Assembly (NCBI GenBank): GCA_964459095.1 | Contig: CAYWKL010000008.1 | Coordinates: forward strand, 1-38,565 | DNA length: 38,565 nt | Reading direction: 5' to 3' | Source of the DNA: CAYWKL01 sp964459095 | GTDB lineage: Bacteria; Patescibacteriota; Microgenomatia; Daviesbacterales; UBA10151 | Shown: piece after piece, positions 6,552 to 14,237 of the stretch | Position numbering within the stretch: position 1 is the first letter of the stretch | Layout of the letters: every line of letters starts with the position of its first letter | Notes under the pieces: generated by a model | The model's input: the letters and a program-made list of their open reading frames with translations, nothing else | What the model was told of the DNA's origin: nothing | Databases searched by the model: none | Translations under genes and position numbers: made by a program

Positions 6552-7609
6552 CTTACCCAAGCCCCGCTTATAAATCTGAAAGAAAAATAAATGAGTAAAA
6601 AAATACTCCAAACTATATAAATTCCCCACAATAAATTTCGTGTTTTGCCAATTAGTATAAATATTGGAAAAATATTAACCAAAAATCGCGGAAATGAGAT
6701 AAGACTTCCTGTAAAAAGTGGGACAAGTATAGAAATTAAAGCAAAGATTGAGTATTCAAGTCTTAAAAATCTAAAACTTCTTAGAACTAACCCTAAACCA
6801 AATATTCCAAACCCTAGGTTGATAATATCGTTAAAATCAAGTCTTTCAAAACTTGTAGAAGAAATCTTTAGCAATGTTTCCCAAAAACCAATAAATGGAA
6901 AAGAAAGGTTCCTTTGCCAGTGAGCCTGGGCTTCTAAAAAATAAAATGGATTTTTTGTCTCTATGAATAAATAAAAAATATAAGTAATAAAAGGAGAAAG
7001 CGCAAAGCAAAGGGATAGAAGCTTGTCCTTTGATTTCTCTTTATAAAGTCCATAGATCAACACTGGAAAGAGTGCAAATCCTGCCACTCTTGTAACTAAA
7101 CCTAGTCCACAAGCGATTGATGCTATCAAAAAACTCCTTTTTAAGTAGTAAAAAAATATCATTGATAAAAGAAAAAATAAACCTTCAGTGTACGGAATTA
7201 CAAGATAAAAGGATGTAGGAAAAAATAAAAGAGAGAGGAATGTCTTTTTATGAGATTTTTTGAATTCATTTGTTAAAATTCTAAAAAAAATAACTAATCC
7301 TATTATTGAAGAAATTATTGAAATCATCAAAGCTGCCGAAAGATAACTTCCTGTAAAAAAAGCAATAGCTTTGGTTATTAAAGGGTAAAGAGGAAAGAAA
7401 GCAAATTGATACTTTTCAGAATATCCTTTTTCTGCAATACCAATGTAATGTCCGCTATCCCAACTTCTCAAGCTGGAAAGAAGCTTTATTCCGTTAAAAT
7501 CTAAGGAAATAAAAAAAATTGAGTAAATAAATAAAATCCAAAAAGCAATTGATAAAAACAAAAAGTTTCTTGTAGTAAAAGTTTTAATGGAATAAAATAG
7601 TTTCTCCAT
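6548..7609 (-). CDS. PIG-V-like membrane mannosyltransferase
   Basis: 353 residues with about nine hydrophobic segments. The first loop contains SWDSGHYIGIAEKGY followed by FAFFPLYPLI, the signature of the PIG-V/GT-C glycosyltransferase family, where the WD motif carries the acidic residue for polyprenyl-phosphate-sugar donors. Later NPFYFLEAQAHWQR matches the conserved WxR region of the family. Likely transfers a mannose-type sugar from a lipid-linked donor to an outward-facing glycan or protein; the substrate cannot be told. Its ATG directly abuts the ATG of the divergent O-antigen ligase-like gene (CATATG at 7607-7612). Confidence 0.85.
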   Translation of the reverse strand: MEKLFYSIKTFTTRNFLFLSIAFWILFIYSIFFISLDFNGIKLLSSLRSWDSGHYIGIAEKGYSEKYQFAFFPLYPLITKAIAFFTGSYLSAALMISIISSIIGLVIFFRILTNEFKKSHKKTFLSLLFFPTSFYLVIPYTEGLFFLLSMIFFYYLKRSFLIASIACGLGLVTRVAGFALFPVLIYGLYKEKSKDKLLSLCFALSPFITYIFYLFIETKNPFYFLEAQAHWQRNLSFPFIGFWETLLKISSTSFERLDFNDIINLGFGIFGLGLVLRSFRFLRLEYSIFALISILVPLFTGSLISFPRFLVNIFPIFILIGKTRNLLWGIYIVWSIFLLIYFSFRFISGAWVS

Positions 7610-8800
7610 ATGTCTATTTCTTTAAACAAAATCTCAATTCTCTTAATAATCTCTCTTATAGTTGGACAATTGTTAAAATTTCCTGTTACTCTTTTAAGAG
7701 GTCCTGCCCTTTTAGATATTACAATTATTTTTTTGAGTTTACTAGGGATTTATAAATTTTACTTAAAAAAGCAAAGTTACGGAAATTTACCATTATATTT
7801 TTATCTTTTTGTAATTTTTATTTTAGTCTGCATAATCTCCTTATTACTTAACCCACTGTCTTTAAGTTTAAATCAAATCTTAATAAGTAGTTTATATATA
7901 ACAAGGCTTTCTATTTTTGCCATTTTTTTTTATTTTGTATTCAAAAAAATATTAGTATTCAATGCTCCTGAAATATTTATTTACTCCGGAGTAATACTTT
8001 CGATTTTGGGAATTCTACAATTTATTTTTATCCCTGATTTGGGTTTTTTAGAAACCTTTGGTTGGGATCCTCACTATCTTAGAGCAGTATCTACATTTTT
8101 GGATCCAAATTTTTTAGGAGGTTTTTTAATTTTGTCGCTTTTGAATATTTATCTTTTTGATTTCAAAAAACAAAAAGTAAAAATAACATTATTTAGCCTT
8201 GTATATGTCTGCTTGGCCTTAACCTTTTCAAGGAGTTCTTATCTATTCTTTTTAATTTCATCTCTTTCACTCGGATTTTTACTTAAATCAGGAAGAATTC
8301 TAAAATTCTCAATTTTACTAACACTTGTTTTATTTGTAATCTTTTATATATATCAAATTAACATCACCATTCCAAGAAATATTAATAGAGGTGATTCTGC
8401 CCAAAATAGACTCGATACCTGGGCACAAGGATTTAGGCTTTTTTTAAAACACCCGATTTTTGGGGTAGGATTTAATACCTACAAGTTTGCTTTAGAGAAA
8501 TACAAATTTGCAAATGTGGCTCAAATTAATTCTAGAGGAAGTGCTTCAAATGATGCAAGTTTGCTTTTTGTCCTTTCAACAACAGGTATCATCGGTTTTA
8601 TGGTCTTTTTGTCATTTATTACTTCTATTCTTTACTTTTCTATGAAGAATAAAGAAACTAATTTAGGTTCTTTGGTCTTTTCAGGAGTTCTTGGTCTTTT
8701 GGTAAATAGTTTTTTTATCAATAGTATTTTTTATCCTTCAATCCTTATATGGTTAATTTTATACCTGGGATCTTTAAAATCTTCAAATTCTTCTCAGTGA
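7610..8800 (+). CDS. O-antigen ligase / Wzy-like polymerase family protein
   Basis: 396 residues, about ten to twelve transmembrane segments. The large loop near residue 265 reads NRLDTWAQGFRLFLKHPIFG then VGFNTY, and a later SNDASLLFVLSTTGIIG, the arrangement of the Wzy_C (PF04932) family, where Arg and the loop after it act in glycan transfer. Family members either ligate polymer to an acceptor or polymerise repeat units outside the membrane. TAAAAT (7593-7598) 11 nt before the ATG is a possible -10; no Shine-Dalgarno sequence. The last 56 bp overlap the 3' end of the convergent GT2 gene. Confidence 0.88.
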   Translation: MSISLNKISILLIISLIVGQLLKFPVTLLRGPALLDITIIFLSLLGIYKFYLKKQSYGNLPLYFYLFVIFILVCIISLLLNPLSLSLNQILISSLYITRLSIFAIFFYFVFKKILVFNAPEIFIYSGVILSILGILQFIFIPDLGFLETFGWDPHYLRAVSTFLDPNFLGGFLILSLLNIYLFDFKKQKVKITLFSLVYVCLALTFSRSSYLFFLISSLSLGFLLKSGRILKFSILLTLVLFVIFYIYQINITIPRNINRGDSAQNRLDTWAQGFRLFLKHPIFGVGFNTYKFALEKYKFANVAQINSRGSASNDASLLFVLSTTGIIGFMVFLSFITSILYFSMKNKETNLGSLVFSGVLGLLVNSFFINSIFYPSILIWLILYLGSLKSSNSSQ

Positions 8801-9731
8801 AAAAGCTTTCAATATATTTCATGTCAACTTTTGTGGTCTCTTGAACTTTTTTTCTTTTATTTAATAGTATTGGGAGATTGAATAAAAGCCAAAAAAAAGT
8901 TTTTAAAGAAGCTAAAATATATCCATTTTTTATTTGATAATAAATAGTATGAAAAAATACAAAAATAATTTTTAACCAAGTATTATTTCGAAATAAAACA
9001 TCACTTGGGAAATCCTTAATTATACTCATCATCATGTTTTTAAATTGCCAATACTCAATCAAGCCTAAATTTTTTCCCGAAGTTGCTTTGTGTTTGTGAT
9101 AACAAATGGCTTTTGGAGAGTACATTGACTTAAAGCCAAGAAACTGTGCTCTAAAAGCAAAGTCAACTTCTTCAGAATACATAAAATAATCCTCATCAAA
9201 CAACCCTAGCTTCAAAAATTCTTTTTTTCTAAAAAGAGAGGCTCCACCTGTTGCTCCAAAAATGTAAACAGGATTTTCAAATTGCCCGTAATCTGTTTCA
9301 CCCCAACCCAAAGATCTTGCTTGTCCAACTTCATTGATATCAATTCCTAATCCGTCTATTTTTTTTCTTTCAAAAAAATTAAGTATCTTTGGATTAAAAG
9401 AAATTGTATCTTTATATACATTGGCATATTCAACCAGGTTTTCTATAAATTTTTCACCTAGCTCTGTATCATTATTTAAGAAAATTAAATATTCCCCTTT
9501 AGATTTTAGGGCCCCTTTATTTATAGCTTTTGCAAACCCAAAATTTTTATTCAGTTTTAGAATTCTTATCTCAGGAAGTAGATTAAACGCTTTTTTAATA
9601 GAATTATCTGTCGAAGAGTTGTCAACTAAAATGACCTCGAATTCTTTAAATGTTTGCTTATTTAAAGAAAGCAAACAATCCTCTAGCAACTTTTCCCCAT
9701 TCCAGTTTGGAATTATTACTGAAACTTTCAT
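8745..9731 (-). CDS. Glycosyltransferase family 2
   Basis: 328 residues. A GT-A fold starts at residue 2: VSVIIPNWNGEKLLEDCL, VDNSSTDNS (nucleotide binding), NFGFAKAINKG, LNNDTELG in the DxD position, GGASLFRKKEFLKLGLFDED and YSEEVDFAFR (catalytic base region), matching rhamnosyltransferase-type GT2 enzymes. A short C-terminal hydrophobic segment near residue 275 may touch the membrane. It starts by ATGA overlap (9728-9731) with the flippase stop, so the two are translationally coupled and likely act on the same glycan. The 3' end overlaps the ligase gene by 56 bp. Confidence 0.93.
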   Translation of the reverse strand: MKVSVIIPNWNGEKLLEDCLLSLNKQTFKEFEVILVDNSSTDNSIKKAFNLLPEIRILKLNKNFGFAKAINKGALKSKGEYLIFLNNDTELGEKFIENLVEYANVYKDTISFNPKILNFFERKKIDGLGIDINEVGQARSLGWGETDYGQFENPVYIFGATGGASLFRKKEFLKLGLFDEDYFMYSEEVDFAFRAQFLGFKSMYSPKAICYHKHKATSGKNLGLIEYWQFKNMMMSIIKDFPSDVLFRNNTWLKIIFVFFHTIYYQIKNGYILASLKTFFWLLFNLPILLNKRKKVQETTKVDMKYIESFFTEKNLKILKIPGIKLTI

Positions 9732-10954
9732 TTACTTTTAAATATCACCAATCTTAAGAAGATAAAAAATACAACAAAAGATAGAATTTCTGATGCAACA
9801 GTAACCCATGATGCCCCAATAAATCCGTATCTTGGAATAAAAACTAAGTTTAAAACCACATTAAATAAAATAGCAAAAAACGAAATAAAGATAACTGCTT
9901 TTAAGTACTTTTCTGATGAAAATAATACATTGATTGCAGGAACTTGAATAAACATAAAAGGTATTGCAAGCGTCAGGATTTGTATTGCAGAAATGGAAAG
10001 AGAATACTGAGGTAAAAAATACTTGATAAAAATTGGGAGTATAAAGAAAAAACCTCCCATTATAGGAATTGCTGCCAAAAGCATTATTTTTGTAGTTTGA
10101 GAATAAATTTTTTTAAGGTCAGTTTGCTCTCCTTCGTGCAGCCTTGCCATAATTGGAAAAAGCGCAGCTGAGACTGCATTCGGAACAAATATTATTGCTT
10201 CTAAAAATCTGTACGCTGCCCCGTAAAGACCGGTTTCCTCAACCCCCTTTAGATAGCTTAAGAGCAATATGTCTATCCTAAAATAAATAAGTCCCAAAAC
10301 TCCTAAAATCCCATAAGGGAGTGAGCCTCTAATTATTTCTCTTATTTTATTAACAGAAGTTGATAGAATAAAAACTTTTACTCTTGAAAAAAATGCAAGT
10401 ACAAAAAGATAAATTACCTGTGAAACAGTCAAAGCTATAATTGGTCCAAAAATCCCATACCCTTTTTCTATAAGAAAAATACCTGTTAGTGCATTTGCTA
10501 AACTTAAAATAAACCAGCCAATTCCTGAGAATAATAATCGCTGTTTTGCAATTAACACGCTATCAAAGGTTAAAGAAATACTGTGAGGAATTAATGCAAA
10601 AACTGCCAAAATTGAAAGTGTTGATCTTAAGTGGTTTGGATCAAAATTAAAAATCCATAAAGAAAAACCAAGAAAAAGAAGGATTGTTATGAAAATCCTT
10701 AGGAATATTATATGAGAGATGAAACTGGTTATACCTAAAGGATTTTTTGCACCCTCTCTTATTAAAAACCTATTGAATCCAAAATCAGTAAAAGAAGAAA
10801 AAAGGCTGTAATAAGCAAGTGCTGTTACATAAACTCCAAAATTATCTACTCCTAAATTGCTAGCAAGAAAAACAGTATAGAAAAAAATAATTATTTTTGC
10901 CCCAGCCTGGAAGAAAATTAAATATGAAGATCCCTTAAAGATTTTTTTTACCAT
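9728..10954 (-). CDS. Wzx-like oligosaccharide flippase
   Basis: 408 residues from ATG 10954, with about twelve hydrophobic segments typical of the MOP/PST polysaccharide transporters. It begins MVKKIFKGSSYLIFFQAGAK, and the segments GVDNFGVYVTALAYYSLFSS and TDFGFNRFLIREGAK match the usual first repeat of flippases (LG...fG.y....s.......d.G....l.re.a). It should flip lipid-linked glycan across the membrane. An open frame extends further upstream but runs through tRNA-Val, so I reject that extension. AAAGGA lies 7 nt before the ATG, only 14 nt after the tRNA, so the flippase is probably read from the tRNA-Val transcript. Confidence 0.92.
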   Translation of the reverse strand: MVKKIFKGSSYLIFFQAGAKIIIFFYTVFLASNLGVDNFGVYVTALAYYSLFSSFTDFGFNRFLIREGAKNPLGITSFISHIIFLRIFITILLFLGFSLWIFNFDPNHLRSTLSILAVFALIPHSISLTFDSVLIAKQRLLFSGIGWFILSLANALTGIFLIEKGYGIFGPIIALTVSQVIYLFVLAFFSRVKVFILSTSVNKIREIIRGSLPYGILGVLGLIYFRIDILLLSYLKGVEETGLYGAAYRFLEAIIFVPNAVSAALFPIMARLHEGEQTDLKKIYSQTTKIMLLAAIPIMGGFFFILPIFIKYFLPQYSLSISAIQILTLAIPFMFIQVPAINVLFSSEKYLKAVIFISFFAILFNVVLNLVFIPRYGFIGASWVTVASEILSFVVFFIFLRLVIFKSK

Positions 10955-10968
10955 ATTCCTTTCCTTTG

Positions 10969-11040
10969 TGGCCAGTGAGGGATTTGAACCCCCGGCATCT
11001 TCAATGTGGGTGAAGCGCTCTACCGCTGAGCTAACTGGCC
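10969..11040 (-). tRNA. tRNA-Val (CAC), CCA not encoded
   Basis: Acceptor GGCCAGT/ACTGGCC, discriminator A. D-stem GCTC/GAGC, anticodon stem CTTCA/TGAAG with loop CCCACAT gives anticodon CAC. T-arm GGGGG-TTCAAAT-CCCTC has one G-T pair. After the discriminator the DNA reads CAAAGG, so CCA must be added post-transcriptionally, unlike the other three tRNAs here. The flippase gene follows 14 nt downstream on the same strand. Confidence 0.96.
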
Positions 11041-11101
11041 ACTTAATCTTATTTAAGGAATTTTGACATAATTTAGCTTTCTTAACAAGTTTAGCTAACT
11101 G

Positions 11102-11131
11102 TTGCACTTGCTCCTTATTTCTTGAGATAAT
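11102..11131 (+). promoter_or_regulatory. Promoter of lepB (leaderless)
   Basis: TTGCAC (11102-11107), 18-bp spacer, extended -10 TGAGATAAT (11123-11131), then 7 nt to the ATG at 11139. There is no Shine-Dalgarno sequence. Confidence 0.7.
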
Positions 11132-11138
11132 CCCTTTT

Positions 11139-11717
11139 ATGGATCCAATTTATGCTGGAGATTTCCAAGAACCAGGACCCTCTTTTGGAGCGAGGGTAAT
11201 TGAATTTATCCAAACACTCGTGATTTTTCTTGCCATTGGAACTGCCATTTATCTTTTTATCGCACAACCTCACAGAGTTTCAGGACAATCGATGTACCCA
11301 ACTTTAGAAAATGGAGACTATATTTTAACAAATAAAATAGGGTATACCCTTGGGGAACCGCAAAGAAGACAGATAATAGTTTTTCGAGAACCCAGAGATG
11401 AAAGCTTAGATTTTATAAAAAGAATAATTGGGGTTCCCGGGGACAGATTAAAGATACAATATGGAAAAATCTATCTAAATGGATCGCTTCTTAACGAATC
11501 TTACCTTGATTCTAATGTGACAACATTACCGGCCTCTTTTTTAAGAGAAGGACAAGAAATAATAATTCCTGATGATAGATATTTAGTATTAGGAGATAAT
11601 AGGTTAGCTTCCTCTGATTCAAGGGAATGGGGCTTTATAACAAGGGATGAAATAATAGGACAGGCCTTTTTTAGGTACTGGCCCCTATATTCGATTGGTC
11701 TGATTCAGACTCCATAG
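11139..11717 (+). CDS. lepB: Signal peptidase I
   Basis: 192 residues. One transmembrane segment at about 23-42, then the catalytic Ser51 in SGQSMYPTLENGDY and the general-base Lys94 in FIKRIIGVPGD, followed by VLGDNRLASSDSREWG, which are boxes B to E of type I signal peptidases. It cleaves signal peptides of secreted proteins, such as the beta-helix protein at 4104-5783, on the outer face of the membrane. Size is normal for a single-span enzyme. The last 47 bp overlap the 3' end of the convergent parB. Confidence 0.97.
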   Translation: MDPIYAGDFQEPGPSFGARVIEFIQTLVIFLAIGTAIYLFIAQPHRVSGQSMYPTLENGDYILTNKIGYTLGEPQRRQIIVFREPRDESLDFIKRIIGVPGDRLKIQYGKIYLNGSLLNESYLDSNVTTLPASFLREGQEIIIPDDRYLVLGDNRLASSDSREWGFITRDEIIGQAFFRYWPLYSIGLIQTP

Positions 11718-12570
11718 CTGCAAAATATCCAGATTCAACGATTGCTTTACAAATATCCTCAATTTTCTCAGCTGTTGCTTCGGGTTTTCCATCTAATCTG
11801 ATTTCAAGCCTTGCATTAGTTCCAGTAAGTATATATTTTACTCTGGGTTTATATTGACCCCCAGTTAAAGTTCTAGTTAATACCTCTTCTACTCTATCAA
11901 TATCTTCACTAACCACTCTCATTGTTTGAATAGCGGAATTACTTTTAGGCCCAATATTATGCTTTGACCTCATTCTTCTTACTAATTCTTCTGCTCCTCT
12001 AACTGACAAGTTCCTCTTTAACACTTCTTTGTATGCTTCAATAATTAAGTGGGGATCCTCAAGCGAAGATAAGGCTCTTGCGTGTCCCTCTGTCGTTTGA
12101 CCGGACATAAGGGCGTCTTTCAGGGCATCTGGTAAAGTCAGAAGTCTGATTGTGTTAGAGATATAAGATGGGCTTTTTCCTACTCTCGCTGCTATTTCAG
12201 AGTTAGTTAAATCAAACTCGTCCATAAGTCTTTTATAAGCTTGTGCACGCTCCAGCGGATTGAGGTCAACCCTTTGCACATTCTCAACAATTGCCATCTC
12301 AAGCATTCCTTGAGGGCTTGTTTCTCTAATTATCACAGGTACTTTTTGTAACCCAATAAGTTTCGCAGCCCTCCATCTCCTTTCACCAGCTATAATTTGG
12401 TATCCAGCAGGGGTTTTAGCAACAACTAAGGGCTCTAACATTCCATGAGTTCTAATAGATTCAGATAGCTCTGCTAAAGATTCTGGTGTGATTAAACCTC
12501 TTGGCTGAAGAGGGTTTGCCTGAAGGAGATTAGTATCCAACTCAAAAATATTATCGTTTCGTTCGTCCAT
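11671..12570 (-). CDS. parB: ParB/Spo0J family chromosome partitioning protein
   Basis: 299 residues. The N-terminal ParB/sulfiredoxin-like domain has NPLQPRG (about 19-25), the CTP-binding GERRWRA motif and ENVQRVDLNPLERA; an HTH follows (LTNSEIAARVGKSPSYISNT) and a C-terminal dimerisation part. ParB binds parS and slides as a CTP-dependent clamp to segregate chromosome origins with ParA. No parA is next to it and I found no parS-like site. Its ATG overlaps the rpmA stop (TAATG), so it is translationally coupled to the ribosomal protein genes. The gene keeps a normal domain order. Confidence 0.94.
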   Translation of the reverse strand: MDERNDNIFELDTNLLQANPLQPRGLITPESLAELSESIRTHGMLEPLVVAKTPAGYQIIAGERRWRAAKLIGLQKVPVIIRETSPQGMLEMAIVENVQRVDLNPLERAQAYKRLMDEFDLTNSEIAARVGKSPSYISNTIRLLTLPDALKDALMSGQTTEGHARALSSLEDPHLIIEAYKEVLKRNLSVRGAEELVRRMRSKHNIGPKSNSAIQTMRVVSEDIDRVEEVLTRTLTGGQYKPRVKYILTGTNARLEIRLDGKPEATAEKIEDICKAIVESGYFAAMESESDQSNIGAST

Positions 12571-12821
12571 TATGCACTAGCTACATTTACTATGGTTTTA
12601 CCTAATTTTTTTCTGAATTTCACTTTTCCTGAGGTTAAAGAATAAATCGTAAAATCACTACCTTGTTTTGTCCCCTCACCGGGATAAAATTTATTACCTC
12701 TTTGGCGAATTATAATATTACCAGCTATAACCTTTTCATTCCCAAATTTTTTCACACCAAGTCTTTTGGAAATCGAATCTCTATTAGTTTTTGCTGTTGA
12801 TCCTGCTTTTTTGTGTGCCAT
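12570..12821 (-). CDS. rpmA: 50S ribosomal protein bL27
   Basis: 83 residues, begins MAHKKAGSTAKTNRDSISKR and contains LGVKKFGNEKVIAGNIIIRQ and RGNKFYPGEGT, matching bL27 along its full length. The N-terminus reaches the peptidyl transferase centre. It has no N-terminal extension needing protease cleavage of the kind found in Firmicutes. It follows rplU by 29 bp and overlaps the parB start. Confidence 0.98.
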   Translation of the reverse strand: MAHKKAGSTAKTNRDSISKRLGVKKFGNEKVIAGNIIIRQRGNKFYPGEGTKQGSDFTIYSLTSGKVKFRKKLGKTIVNVASA

Positions 12822-12850
12822 TTTCTTATTACTTCTTGTGAAAAATTATA

Positions 12851-13168
12851 TCAAGCTTTTTCACGACTGTCTACAATTAGTTTAATTCTTGAAAAATTAG
12901 GAGTGGATCCCTTAACTTTTCTATAATTTGCCTTTGCACTGTACTTAGCAACTCTTATTTTGTCTCCACTTTTTGAACCCAATACTTCAAACTTTAATAT
13001 TTTTTTGAGATAGGGTGCGCCAAATTTAATATTCCCGTTTGTTGATTCTAACAAAATTTTGTCAGTTTCAAAAGTTTTCTCAGTTTCTAAAAGATCTACA
13101 AGATATTCTTTTCCTGGCTCTATTTTGTATTGCTTTCCTGAAACTTCAACAATTACATAATTCAACAT
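12851..13168 (-). CDS. rplU: 50S ribosomal protein bL21
   Basis: 105 residues from ATG 13168 (MLNYVIVEVSGKQYKIEPGK), with the bL21 pattern GKQYKI, DKILL and the basic C-terminal SAKANYRKVKGSTPNFSRIK. A GTG six bases upstream (13174) has AAGGA 8 nt before it, but the -10 box TACAAT at 13177-13182 places the transcript start after that GTG, so ATG 13168 on a leaderless mRNA is more likely. First gene of rplU-rpmA-parB. Confidence 0.95.
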   Translation of the reverse strand: MLNYVIVEVSGKQYKIEPGKEYLVDLLETEKTFETDKILLESTNGNIKFGAPYLKKILKFEVLGSKSGDKIRVAKYSAKANYRKVKGSTPNFSRIKLIVDSREKA

Positions 13169-13176
13169 GACCACAA

Positions 13177-13206
13177 ATTGTATCCTTACTTAAGTTGAGC
13201 TGTCAA
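13177..13206 (-). promoter_or_regulatory. Promoter of rplU-rpmA-parB
   Basis: On the minus strand TTGACA (13206-13201), 18-bp spacer, TACAAT (13182-13177), then 8 nt to ATG 13168. The -35 lies in the last codons of rodA. This is the strongest promoter match in the window and again leaves essentially no 5' leader. Confidence 0.75.
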
Positions 13207-14230
13207 GTTTCTTGCCAAATTTTTGAACTGAAGCTACTAATCCTAAAGAAATAAATACAGTCAATATTGAGCTTCCTCCATAAGATAAAAGGGGCAAAGT
13301 TATACCAGTTATAGGAAGAATCCCTGTATTCATCCCTATATTTACTGCTATTTGAAAAAACAGCATCCCTAAAACACCAGTAATAATAAGCTGACCAAAT
13401 ATGTCTTTGGTCTTTCTAATTATCAAGAATGACAAATAAAAAATGATTGAATATAAAAAGAGGACTAAAAAAGAACCTACAAATCCTAATTCTTCAGCAA
13501 TAAAGGCAAAAATAAAGTCAGTTCTAAATTCAGGTAAAAATTGTAGACGAGATTGGGTTCCTCTTCCCAAACCTCTTCCGAAAATTTGTCCCGACCCCAC
13601 TGCAATTGTCGATTGAATTACATTATAGCCTACTCCAAGTGGATCTTGTTCTGGAAAAAGGAAACCTAAGAATCTTTGCCGCTGGTATTCTTTCAAAAAA
13701 AACCAAGCAAAAGGGGCAATTATTCCTCCAAGTAGACCCAACATTAATAATTTATAAAGACTAATATTTGAAAACACTAGTAATGTTAACCAGATAAAAA
13801 AGAGAGTCATTGTAGTACCTAAATCAGGCTGCTGAAATACAAGTCCCAATACTGGGGCGACAATTAATAAACTTAAAGCTATATTTTTCCATGTAGGCAT
13901 GTTATTGGACCAGAAATTTGATAGAATTAGGATTAAAGCTATTTTTCCAAACTCTGAGGGTTGTAAATTAAAAGGTCCTATTGGGATCCATCTAACACTT
14001 CCTCTGGTTTCAAAATCAATTATGAAAACAATAACAAGAAGAAAAATGGTTAATATATAGAAAAATTTAGTTAGGGGTTTAAGTAAGTTGTAATCAAAAC
14101 TTCTTATTGAAAAAAACGAGAGTATTCCTAAAAGGCCATAAATCCCTTGGGTTAAAGCAAGGGCTTGGTCTGAAGTATAAATTACAACAACACCTAAGCT
14201 TAAAAGGAGAATTGCAGCAATAATTATCAT
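13190..14230 (-). CDS. rodA: SEDS family protein RodA
   Basis: 346 residues, about ten transmembrane segments. SEDS motifs are clear: NLQPSEFGKIALIL, QQPDLGTTMTL, VIQSTIAVGSGQIFGRGLG, LPEFRTDFIFAFIAEELGF and a C-terminal LPLLSYGGSSI. SEDS proteins polymerise lipid II glycan strands together with a class B PBP; RodA serves side-wall growth. It is shorter than FtsW in this window (376 aa) and lies outside the dcw cluster, supporting RodA over FtsW. No PBP2 or mreB is nearby. ileS ends 7 bp upstream on the same strand. Confidence 0.93.
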   Translation of the reverse strand: MIIIAAILLLSLGVVVIYTSDQALALTQGIYGLLGILSFFSIRSFDYNLLKPLTKFFYILTIFLLVIVFIIDFETRGSVRWIPIGPFNLQPSEFGKIALILILSNFWSNNMPTWKNIALSLLIVAPVLGLVFQQPDLGTTMTLFFIWLTLLVFSNISLYKLLMLGLLGGIIAPFAWFFLKEYQRQRFLGFLFPEQDPLGVGYNVIQSTIAVGSGQIFGRGLGRGTQSRLQFLPEFRTDFIFAFIAEELGFVGSFLVLFLYSIIFYLSFLIIRKTKDIFGQLIITGVLGMLFFQIAVNIGMNTGILPITGITLPLLSYGGSSILTVFISLGLVASVQKFGKKLDSST

Positions 14231-14237
14231 GAATATT

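Noticed and set aside
10955..11107. N-terminal extension of the flippase frame
   Set aside because: It passes through tRNA-Val (SSAVERFTHIEDAGGSNPS is translated tRNA); the conserved protein begins at ATG 10954.
11600..13200. parS site near parB
   Set aside because: No sequence close to TGTTTCACGTGAAACA was found by eye.
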